Assembly (NCBI GenBank): GCA_938048925.1
Contig: CALITV010000207.1
Coordinates: 1 to 5,783, forward strand
Length of the DNA stretch: 5,783 nt
Origin: an uncultured bacterium
GTDB taxonomy: Bacteria > UBP6 > UBA1177 > JAKLFG01
Direction of reading: 5' to 3'
The first letter of the stretch is position 1. Each line of letters opens with the position of its first letter. This document shows, in pieces, positions 1-5,374 of the stretch. Below the pieces are notes generated by a model. It did not search any database and was not told the origin of the DNA. It saw only the letters and a program-made list of their open reading frames with translations. Made by a program: the position numbers and the translations under genes.

Positions 1-1214
1 TCCAGCGGGTTGCCCGCCGGGTCCTTACCGATGAACCGCATTGCTTCGGGGGGAATCTCCTCCCGTCGGTTCGAGTCGAGATACATCTTCATTCCCAGCA
101 GAACGGCTACGATGACGACGACGGCGAGCGTCGGCACGCGCCAGTCGGCGGTAAGGACATCCCACAAGCGATGACGCGATGCATCGAACAACTCGCGGCG
201 GAACACGGATATTTGCTGATAGCGGTCCTCCGGGCGGAGGGCGAGGGCTTTGAGGAGCGCCCGCTCCGCCCGTAGCGGAATGTCGCTTCCCTGCTTCGAC
301 GGGGGAAGAAGCGTATCGGCATGGACACGCTCGATCGACGCCGGTGGTATCGTCCCGGTAAGTGCCCGGTAGAGCGTCGCCGCCGTGGCATAGATGTCGG
401 TCCATGGCCCTTGGCGGCCGTGCTTGCTGTACTGTTCCGTCGGCGCATACCCTTCTTTCACCGAGACGGTCGCCGATGCCTCGCCGTGGACCATGAGATG
501 GCGCGCCGCGCCGAAGTCGAGCAGTTTGACCGTCCCGTCGCTCGTGAGATAGATGTTCTCGGGACTCACATCGCGGTGTAGCAATCGGGCACGGTGTATC
601 TTCTCGAGGGCGTCGAGGATCGGAAGGAAGATCTCCAACGCTTTATCGAACGACACTTTCTTCCCGGGTTGGCGTTCGAGATAATCGGCAAGCGATTGGC
701 CCTCGATGTAACTCATCACAATGTAGGCAGTCCCGTTCTCCTCGAAGAAATCCTTTACCGACACTACATGGGGGTGAGCATCGAAGCGGGCTGCTGTCTG
801 CGCTTCCCGCACGAAGCGGCGGAGGCCCTCCGCGAATTCCTGCGCCGTTTTTTCGTCATGGGGACGGCTTTCGAGGGCGCCGGAAGACCGACCAACAAGA
901 TGACGAGGAAAGAACTCTTTGATTGCCACCTTCACTTTCAAGCGCGTATCGTAGCCGAGGTAGGTGAGGCCGAATCCGCCGAGGCCGAGTACCCGACCGA
1001 CAAGATACTTGCCCTCCACAAGCGGCGTCCCGGGCGAAAGTTCCGGTCCTGCCGCCTGCCGCGAAGACGACTCGTCATATCCGCAACGGGGACAGATTTC
1101 CTTGTTTCCTCTTTCCTCAAAGCAATAGAGACATTGTACCATCGGAGACGCCCGTCTTCCGTTGCCGATGGAATGAGCATAGCACACTGACCAACCTTCT
1201 TCAAATGTTTTCAT
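1..1214 (-). CDS. Zinc-ribbon Ser/Thr protein kinase with a transmembrane segment, C-terminus beyond the window
   Basis: Reading leftward from ATG 1214-1212, the frame stays open for 404 codons to the window edge. The N-terminus has two CxxC pairs (C28/C31 and C41/C44), a probable zinc ribbon. A eukaryotic-type kinase domain covers about residues 70-335: glycine loop GLGGFG (77-82), VAIK with ATP lysine K99, catalytic loop HRDVSPEN (213-220, base D215), DFG (233-235), activation-segment motif GYAPTEQY (255-262) and GPWTDIYA (269-276). Residues about 360-375 are strongly hydrophobic, so the kinase probably faces the cytoplasm with an external C-terminal domain. Substrate unknown. The lysine usual in HRDxKPxN is serine (S217), which I recall as common in this GYAPxEQY subfamily. 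Start choice: AAGGGGG (1228-1222) lies 7 nt before ATG 1214. M25 (ATG 1142) would begin right at the ribbon but lacks a good ribosome binding site. It is transcribed divergently from the next gene. Confidence 0.93.
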   Translation of the reverse strand, partial: MKTFEEGWSVCYAHSIGNGRRASPMVQCLYCFEERGNKEICPRCGYDESSSRQAAGPELSPGTPLVEGKYLVGRVLGLGGFGLTYLGYDTRLKVKVAIKEFFPRHLVGRSSGALESRPHDEKTAQEFAEGLRRFVREAQTAARFDAHPHVVSVKDFFEENGTAYIVMSYIEGQSLADYLERQPGKKVSFDKALEIFLPILDALEKIHRARLLHRDVSPENIYLTSDGTVKLLDFGAARHLMVHGEASATVSVKEGYAPTEQYSKHGRQGPWTDIYATAATLYRALTGTIPPASIERVHADTLLPPSKQGSDIPLRAERALLKALALRPEDRYQQISVFRRELFDASRHRLWDVLTADWRVPTLAVVVIVAVLLGMKMYLDSNRREEIPPEAMRFIGKDPAGNPL

Positions 1215-1249
1215 CGTGTTTCCCCCTTCAGCTCCTAAAAACAAAGGGC

Positions 1250-1277
1250 AAAATATTTTTTTCGATACATCTTGTAA
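1250..1277 (-). promoter_or_regulatory. Predicted promoter of the kinase gene
   Basis: On the minus strand, TTACAA (1277-1272) and TATTTT (1255-1250) are separated by 16 nt in an AT-rich island. The start of transcription would be near 1243, leaving a leader of about 29 nt that contains the AAGGGGG ribosome binding site. The hexamers are only moderate matches to consensus, so this is an inference from sequence and position. Confidence 0.4.
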
Positions 1278-1299
1278 TTTTGGAAAAGATAACTATAGC
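1272..1299 (+). promoter_or_regulatory. Predicted promoter of the nuclease-like gene
   Basis: TTGTAA (1272-1277) and TATAGC (1294-1299) are 16 nt apart, pointing to transcription from about 1306. The -35 hexamer occupies the same six bases as the predicted -35 of the divergent kinase promoter on the other strand. The downstream gene starts at 1332. Confidence 0.5.
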
Positions 1300-1331
1300 T
1301 TTTCTTTAGAGAGGGGGATCCGCGGGGTTTC

Positions 1332-1883
1332 ATGACGGAGCCATTGACCAGAGACAGTTTGGGAGAGGCGCTGAGTGTCATCTTCCCCGGCGTACTGTTC
1401 ATCAGAAACCGCCATATTCCCGAGATAAAGAGCCGGATACGTCCCGATTATCACGCGGTTCAGATACGGCTCGTCGTACAGTTCGACGATCCGAAGCACT
1501 ACACGCAACCGCGCCGCATTCTGCTCGACGAAGAGGAGAACCGCCTCTTTACCCAGCACGAATACGAGGTGGTGCGCATCCCCTATTTCGTGCAGATGTC
1601 GTCGGAAGTAATCGCCCGTATCTTCGGAACGACCTGTCACTACCGCCAGCGGTACCCGCACGGATTCGCACACAAGAACGCCGTTCTTCCCGCCGCTTTC
1701 TGTTGTCTCGGCATCGAACGGTTCATCGGCGATCTGGAGCGATTTTTCTTCATTCGGGACGAGATACTGAGATCGCTCGATCAGAAGGTAGCCCTCTTCA
1801 AAGATGAGCGGCTCGTCTATCCCGCCGGCGGAAAGGAAGGGATACTGAAACGGCTTTTCGCTCTTGAGCAAGTTTCCCCTTGA
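1332..1883 (+). CDS. DUF559/Vsr-like nuclease-superfamily protein, 183 aa, function unknown
   Basis: The protein resembles a widespread family of standalone hypothetical proteins with the restriction-endonuclease-like core of DUF559/Vsr proteins. Visible landmarks are RPDYHA (37-42), VVQFDDPKHY (48-57), a conserved D66 followed by acidic residues, and VVRIPYFVQM (80-89). A second half follows with YPHGF (108-112), LPAAFC (119-124) and GIERF (127-131), which I recall as typical of one branch of the family. Relatives usually read E-F-D-G-x-x-H-Y where this protein has Q50-F-D-D53, so an expected acidic residue is a glutamine. The length fits a complete single-domain protein. ATG 1332 is the only start after the in-frame stop at 1296-1298. 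Its ribosome binding site is imperfect: a GGGG at 1324-1327, or GAGGGGG at 1311-1317, which is rather far. No methyltransferase is adjacent, so it is not an obvious restriction system. Confidence 0.82.
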   Translation: MTEPLTRDSLGEALSVIFPGVLFIRNRHIPEIKSRIRPDYHAVQIRLVVQFDDPKHYTQPRRILLDEEENRLFTQHEYEVVRIPYFVQMSSEVIARIFGTTCHYRQRYPHGFAHKNAVLPAAFCCLGIERFIGDLERFFFIRDEILRSLDQKVALFKDERLVYPAGGKEGILKRLFALEQVSP

Positions 1884-1907
1884 CTTCCCCACCGAGAAAG
1901 ATATTTT
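1880..1907 (+). promoter_or_regulatory. Predicted promoter of the 154-aa helical-protein gene
   Basis: TTGACT (1880-1885) and TATTTT (1902-1907) are 16 nt apart, predicting a transcript start near 1914. The -35 hexamer contains the TGA stop codon (1881-1883) of the upstream gene, so the two genes may be separate transcription units despite their closeness. Confidence 0.5.
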
Positions 1908-1931
1908 CGAAGAAAGAAAAGCGGAGAAACG

Positions 1932-2396
1932 ATGTCCGTCTTCGCCTCGGTGCCATCCCTCGAGGAACTCGACCGGAAAATAATAGAGATAGCCTCGCTC
2001 ACCGCCCAGATAGAAACCGAAAGCCTGCAAGAGGCGATCATCTTCTCGCATCTCCTTGCCGCGGCCTACGCGCTTCGCCGCGCCATCGCGCATGAATCGG
2101 CCGAGGTGACCGATCCCCTCCCCGACGATGGGGATGTTATCATGCGTCTGGTGGCGCAATCGATCGCTGCGGGAGAGGCCCCGCACGAATCGTGGCTCGC
2201 GAGGTTCTACCTCACTGCGGCCATCGAGCGACTTTCGGCCGCCGAGGCGCGCCTGAAGCGTTACCGCGATGTCTCCCGTCCCGACGCCCCGCCGAAACAG
2301 CACCAGATCCGTCTGGCGACCCAGAGGACCCGCGCCGAAGAGATCGCCACGGCGGTCGCCCGGCTCGAAGACCTCGCTCGGCGTATCATTCCTTGA
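1932..2396 (+). CDS. Hypothetical helical protein, 154 aa
   Basis: I do not recognise this protein. It is rich in Ala, Glu, Arg and Leu and looks almost entirely helical. A first amphipathic stretch covers residues 9-55, an acidic, proline-containing linker (DPLPDDGD, 61-68) follows, a second helical stretch runs 69-113, then a proline-rich break (117-121) and a last helix (125-153). There is no signal peptide, membrane segment or cysteine, so it is probably cytoplasmic; helix packing or a short coiled coil is possible. GGAG (1923-1926) lies 5 nt before ATG 1932, which supports this start. The gene sits 48 nt after the nuclease-like gene with its own predicted promoter in the gap. A functional link between the two is not shown. 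The opposite strand is also open here but looks like a shadow. Confidence 0.72.
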   Translation: MSVFASVPSLEELDRKIIEIASLTAQIETESLQEAIIFSHLLAAAYALRRAIAHESAEVTDPLPDDGDVIMRLVAQSIAAGEAPHESWLARFYLTAAIERLSAAEARLKRYRDVSRPDAPPKQHQIRLATQRTRAEEIATAVARLEDLARRIIP

Positions 2397-2420
2397 CCGC
2401 CCCTCGATACCGCGTGGAGG

Positions 2421-2454
2421 ACGGCACGGAGAAAAAGTTGTCTCCCGCCGTTTT
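2421..2454 (+). terminator. Probable intrinsic terminator after the helical-protein gene
   Basis: ACGGC (2421-2425) pairs with GCCGT (2447-2451), and GGAGA (2428-2432) with TCTCC (2441-2445), with a small internal bulge and an 8-nt loop. A short run of four T (2451-2454) follows. It is 25 nt after the stop codon at 2396. The T-run is short, so termination may be partial. The right arm overlaps the -35 hexamer of the next promoter. Confidence 0.5.
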
Positions 2455-2465
2455 CCTGCTATAGT
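2438..2465 (+). promoter_or_regulatory. Predicted promoter of the lipoprotein-adenosine deaminase unit
   Basis: TTGTCT (2438-2443) and TATAGT (2460-2465) are 16 nt apart. Transcription would start near 2472, after the first base of the upstream ATG at 2471. This supports the GTG at 2498 as the real translation start of the downstream gene. Confidence 0.55.
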
Positions 2466-2497
2466 GACTTATGGGTGACGATGCACGGAGGGCAGAG

Positions 2498-3148
2498 GTG
2501 AAGAATCTGATGCTTTTCATGCTTGCAGCGGCGGGATGGTGCGCCGCCTGCAGCGAGTCCAGTCACGACGACATCGGCAAATACGACTACCTCAACGACC
2601 TCACAAGTTACGCCACCGACGAAGATTACGCCGCCATTCCCGACGACGATTCCGATACCGAGAAACAGTGGCAGGTGCGTTTCCAGTTCTACGGCATCAT
2701 CAACGCCGAGAATACGCCGGCCGCCGATTTGCGCCTCGGCGACGGACGGCTTTTCTATACCGACGAGTCGGGCGACGAGCAAGCCTTCATCGGAGCACTC
2801 TGGGTCATGAAAAAGAACATCAACAACAGCGCCGGATTCCAGATCCCCCTCTTGCAGGTGTTCTTTGCACAGCACTTGCAGGACGGTGAGGGAACGCTCT
2901 TCGTTCTGCAGTTGGACGGTTCCTCCTTGAACAAAAAGGAGGTCTTTTATCTCAATAACGATCAACTCTATCTGACCGATACAACCCGGCAGGGAGGCGA
3001 GATAACGAAAATATGCTTCCGCCGGAGTGCCTACAACGGCATTGTCCACCTTTTCTCCCACAGCATCCGCGAGGGCGAGCCGCTCTCGCTCGACGGCTAC
3101 GCCGACCTACGCGACATGGACCCGGTCGAATGCAAGACGATCCAGTAA
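2498..3148 (+). CDS. Putative lipoprotein, 216 aa, unknown function
   Basis: The start is taken as GTG 2498, because GGAGGG (2487-2492) is 5 nt upstream and the predicted transcript begins near 2472, which excludes the in-frame ATG 2471. From GTG the protein opens with MKN and a short hydrophobic stretch (4-14), then C-A-A-C with C18 as the probable lipidated cysteine. The -3 position is Cys rather than Leu, so the lipobox is atypical. A strongly acidic, probably flexible segment follows (about 20-50, including DDDSD). The rest is mixed alpha/beta with alternating hydrophobic and charged residues and no further membrane segment, as expected of an exported soluble domain. I do not recognise the family. 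The last 19 nt overlap the start of adenosine deaminase, suggesting translational coupling. C-terminal cysteines (residues 171 and 212) could matter for folding outside the cytoplasm. Confidence 0.8.
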   Translation: MKNLMLFMLAAAGWCAACSESSHDDIGKYDYLNDLTSYATDEDYAAIPDDDSDTEKQWQVRFQFYGIINAENTPAADLRLGDGRLFYTDESGDEQAFIGALWVMKKNINNSAGFQIPLLQVFFAQHLQDGEGTLFVLQLDGSSLNKKEVFYLNNDQLYLTDTTRQGGEITKICFRRSAYNGIVHLFSHSIREGEPLSLDGYADLRDMDPVECKTIQ

Positions 3149-4236
3149 CCACCGGACGACTCGGCGCGAGCCCTCGCCTTTTCGATAGAGATTTCTTCCG
3201 CTCGCTTCCCAAGACCGATCTTCATGTACATCTCGACGGTTCGCTTCGCATCGAGACGATTCTTGATCTCGCCGAGAAACAGAAAATAGATATCGGTGCT
3301 TCAGACGCCGACCGACTCGCCCAGATCATCGGCCCGGGAAAGATACACGGATCGCTCACCGAATATCTTCGCGGATTCGAGACAACACTCAAGGTGCTTC
3401 AGACCGCCGAGGCGCTCTACCGCGCCGCCTACGAACTCGCCGAAGACTGCCGCGCCGACGGCGTCACCTACTTCGAGGTGCGTTACTCGCCGGTGCTTCA
3501 CACCCGTGCCGGTTTGCCGCTCACCGTCATCGTCGAGGCGGTTCTCAACGGCCTGCGCGACGCGAAGCGCGACTTCGGGATTCCGAGCGGCGTCATCATC
3601 TGCGGTATCCGCAACATCTCACCCGAAGTGAGTCTCCGTATGGCCGAACTCGCCGTCGCCTACAAGAACAAGGGGGTCGTCGGTTTCGACCTCGCGGGTG
3701 CCGAACTCAACTATCCGGCGCGCGACCATCTGAGCGCCTTTTCACTCATCCTTTCGAACAACATCAATGTCACGATCCATGCGGGCGAGGCATACGGTCC
3801 CGACAGCATCCATCAGGCGCTCCACTACTGCGGCGCTCATCGCATCGGCCACGGGACGCGGCTCCGCGAGGACGGCGATCTGCTGAACTATGTCAATGAC
3901 CACCGTATCCCGCTCGAGGTATGTCTCTCTTCGAATGTCCAGACAGGCGCCGTGAAAAGACTCGACGAGCATCCGTTCCGCTTCTACCTCGATCTCGGCA
4001 TCCGCGTGACGCTCAACACCGACAATCGCCTCATAACCGACACCACGATGAGCGACGAGTATCTCCGCGCTTACACGACCTTCGGTCTCGGCGCTCAACA
4101 GATCCTCGATCTTACGATAAACGGCTTCAAATCGGCCTTCATCCCTTACGAACAGAAGAAAGTAATGGTGCAGGCCGCCAAAAAGAAAACCATAGACCTT
4201 ATCAACAGTTATATGGGGACCCCCGTTATCTCCTGA
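3130..4236 (+). CDS. add: Adenosine deaminase family protein, 368 aa
   Basis: Zinc-dependent amidohydrolase that would convert adenosine (or deoxyadenosine) to inosine plus ammonia in purine salvage, in the cytoplasm. Family signatures: metal-binding HxH in TDLHVHLDGSL (H32, H34), GFDLAG before the catalytic core, HAGE (H217, E220), HRIGHG (H237, H241), a CLSSNVQTG stretch, and NTDN (D298). Classical family members have two aspartates at NTDD; here the second is N299, a variant I recall in a branch of bacterial members. Length is near the usual 330-370. ATG 3130 is the only start codon between the lipoprotein end and the first motif. It lacks a good ribosome binding site and overlaps the upstream stop by 19 nt, so translation is probably coupled. 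An upstream ATG at 3013 would add 39 residues inside the lipoprotein gene. A related deaminase, such as one of the futalosine route, cannot be excluded by motifs. Confidence 0.9.
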   Translation: MQDDPVTTGRLGASPRLFDRDFFRSLPKTDLHVHLDGSLRIETILDLAEKQKIDIGASDADRLAQIIGPGKIHGSLTEYLRGFETTLKVLQTAEALYRAAYELAEDCRADGVTYFEVRYSPVLHTRAGLPLTVIVEAVLNGLRDAKRDFGIPSGVIICGIRNISPEVSLRMAELAVAYKNKGVVGFDLAGAELNYPARDHLSAFSLILSNNINVTIHAGEAYGPDSIHQALHYCGAHRIGHGTRLREDGDLLNYVNDHRIPLEVCLSSNVQTGAVKRLDEHPFRFYLDLGIRVTLNTDNRLITDTTMSDEYLRAYTTFGLGAQQILDLTINGFKSAFIPYEQKKVMVQAAKKKTIDLINSYMGTPVIS

Positions 4237-4256
4237 GCATTCGCGGGATAACGGGG
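4221..4256 (+). repeat. Perfect 10-bp inverted repeat straddling the adenosine deaminase stop codon
   Basis: CCCCGTTATC (4221-4230) is exactly complementary to GATAACGGGG (4247-4256), with two further inner pairs (U-G and C-G) and the TGA stop codon (4234-4236) in the loop. It is followed by AAAACACG rather than a T-run, so it is not a standard intrinsic terminator on either strand. It might end or stabilise the transcript, or bind a protein. Confidence 0.75.
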
Positions 4257-4277
4257 AAAACACGACGAAGGTTTTTC

Positions 4278-4306
4278 TTGCTTTTGTGCCGAAGGAAGAG
4301 CATAAT
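4278..4306 (+). promoter_or_regulatory. Predicted promoter of the HU gene
   Basis: TTGCTT (4278-4283) and CATAAT (4301-4306) are 17 nt apart, predicting a start near 4313 and a leader of about 47 nt before ATG 4360. HU genes are often strongly expressed from their own promoter, which fits. The 120 nt between adenosine deaminase and HU hold this promoter and the inverted repeat. Confidence 0.5.
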
Positions 4307-4359
4307 CGCCTCGTTTGGTTTCCGTGTTGTTTCCCAACCCTTTTTACATGGAGGCAGAT

Positions 4360-4662
4360 ATGGCGAAAAAGATCGTAGCGACTACGAAAGATGACTTCAT
4401 CAAAGCCCTTAAGGAAAGCGTGGCGTCGGAGGTGGCCCTGACCAATGAGCAGGCAAAGAACCTTTACGAGACCTTCGTGCAAATTGTGAAGGACACGGTG
4501 AGCACCGAGAACAAACTCGTCCTCAGCGGCTTCGGCACCTTCAAGAAACGCGAACTGAAGGCGCGCAAAGGGATCAACCCGAAGACGGGCGAACGGATTC
4601 AGATTAAGGCGTCGAAGACCGTTTCGTTCAAGGCGGCCGGTTCGTTCAAGAGCGAACTCTGA
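4360..4662 (+). CDS. HU/IHF-family DNA-binding protein, 100 aa
   Basis: Small histone-like protein that would bend and compact DNA as a dimer in the nucleoid. It has the family's N-terminal helices (about 10-48), the GFGTF turn (57-61) and the DNA-binding beta-arm with ARKGINPKTGE (68-78), which includes the proline (P74) that intercalates DNA in HU and IHF. The C-terminal part (KASKTVSFKAAGSFK, 83-97) matches the usual end. At 100 residues it is slightly longer than the typical 90, mostly through its N-terminal MAKKIVATTK. GGAGG (4350-4354) is 5 nt before ATG 4360, which fixes this start over an in-frame ATG at 4315. HU and IHF subunits cannot be separated from sequence alone. It is monocistronic, with a terminator 28 nt downstream. 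Confidence 0.96.
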   Translation: MAKKIVATTKDDFIKALKESVASEVALTNEQAKNLYETFVQIVKDTVSTENKLVLSGFGTFKKRELKARKGINPKTGERIQIKASKTVSFKAAGSFKSEL

Positions 4663-4689
4663 TCGTTCCGTCACTCCCAACCATTTTGC

Positions 4690-4717
4690 AAGTCGCTCGC
4701 TGTCGGGCGGCTTTTTT
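4690..4717 (+). terminator. Intrinsic terminator of the HU gene
   Basis: A ten-pair hairpin (4690-4699 with 4704-4713, two G-U pairs, loop CTGT) is followed by a run of six T (4712-4717, the first two also pairing with two A on the left side). This is a strong, canonical signal 28 nt after the HU stop codon at 4662, and it isolates the thiamine genes from the HU transcript. Confidence 0.9.
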
Positions 4718-4735
4718 CACCGACGATAGGCTCTT

Positions 4736-4763
4736 TTGACTTTTACGAGGTCACGAATAAAGT
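4736..4763 (+). promoter_or_regulatory. Predicted promoter of thiE-thiC
   Basis: TTGACT (4736-4741) and TAAAGT (4758-4763) are 16 nt apart, predicting a start near 4770. That leaves only about 11 nt before ATG 4781, so GGAGG (4770-4774) would lie at the very 5' end of the message. The exact start is uncertain, but there is no room in the interval after the terminator for a TPP riboswitch. Confidence 0.4.
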
Positions 4764-4780
4764 GCCGTCGGAGGTGCACG

Positions 4781-5374
4781 ATGCTCTGGATGATGACCGC
4801 CGAGCGACCGGAATTGTCGGAAACGGCACACTGCGAACACATTGTTCGACTTGCCGAATCAGGACTCGCCCTCGTTACCCTGCGGTCATCCGCATTTCCC
4901 GAAACCACCGGGCTCTGCCGCGCGGCGCGCCGGATCAAACAGGATGCGCCGAGACTTACGGTGTTCGTCCGGGGCGAACCCGATCTCGCCTCCCGGTGCG
5001 GCGCCGATGGCCTCCACCTTTCCTCGCGTGACCTCGACAAGGTGCGCGCGGTGCGCCGTTCGTTTCCGGCATTGCGTATCGCCGTCTCGACTCATGCGCC
5101 GGACGAGTTCGAACAGGCGTTCGCCGAAGGGGCTGACTTCGCTATCTACGGTCCCATCTTCCCACCGCTTTCGAAACCGGATGACCCTCGTCAGACCGTG
5201 CCCCCTGTCCGTCGTTCTGACCTCTATCTCATTGGCGGCATAAACCGGGACCGCGCCGATCGGCTTATTCGGCAGGGATTCCGCGATCTCGCGGCGGTCT
5301 CACTTTTTTATAGCCAAACGGCCTACGATGAGATACGGTATCTTGTCCGATTGATGCACGAGGTGATTTCATGA
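4781..5374 (+). CDS. Divergent ThiE/TenI-family protein (thiamine phosphate synthase-like), 197 aa
   Basis: ThiE joins HMP-pyrophosphate and thiazole phosphate to make thiamine phosphate; TenI relatives are thiazole tautomerases or lack a known activity. The TIM-barrel landmarks are present: GADGLHLSS (74-82), AVSTHAPDE (101-109), GADFAIYGPIFPP (117-129) with K132, IGGIN (151-155) and LAAVS (170-174). However, the usual VQLREK motif is reduced to VTLRSS (32-37), losing the Gln and Lys. The IxNDR motif before DLA is VFVRGEP (61-67), losing the Asn-Asp pair. Normal thiamine phosphate synthase activity is therefore doubtful. H105 resembles the TenI histidine position. GGAGG (4770-4774) lies 6 nt before ATG 4781, which supports this start over ATG 4736. 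The gene overlaps thiC by ATGA, arguing for a role in thiamine synthesis. Length is slightly below the usual 205-220. Confidence 0.85.
   Translation: MLWMMTAERPELSETAHCEHIVRLAESGLALVTLRSSAFPETTGLCRAARRIKQDAPRLTVFVRGEPDLASRCGADGLHLSSRDLDKVRAVRRSFPALRIAVSTHAPDEFEQAFAEGADFAIYGPIFPPLSKPDDPRQTVPPVRRSDLYLIGGINRDRADRLIRQGFRDLAAVSLFYSQTAYDEIRYLVRLMHEVIS

Noticed and set aside
594..1190. 198-codon open frame on the plus strand
   Set aside because: It is opposite the kinase, whose minus-strand frame carries intact kinase motifs across the whole interval.
1293..2303. 336-codon open frame on the minus strand
   Set aside because: It covers both plus-strand genes 1332-1883 and 1932-2396 back to front. 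Its protein shows no recognisable motif, while the plus frame carries nuclease-family motifs and ribosome binding sites. High-G+C codon bias explains the long shadow.
2471..2497. Earlier ATG start for the lipoprotein
   Set aside because: It would add charged residues before the signal peptide, lies at the predicted transcript start and has no ribosome binding site; GTG 2498 has GGAGGG at 5 nt.
3013..3132. Earlier ATG start for adenosine deaminase
   Set aside because: The extra 39 residues lie inside the lipoprotein gene, are basic and proline-rich, and carry no family motif; ATG 3130 gives the usual length.
3742..4680. 312-codon open frame on the minus strand
   Set aside because: It lies opposite the clear adenosine deaminase and HU genes and has no family motifs; a codon-bias shadow.
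4783..4806. Resemblance of CTCTGGATGATGACC to the TPP-riboswitch CTGGATAATRCC segment
   Set aside because: It lies inside the thiE coding start, and no CTGAGA motif or partner helix is present upstream; chance similarity.
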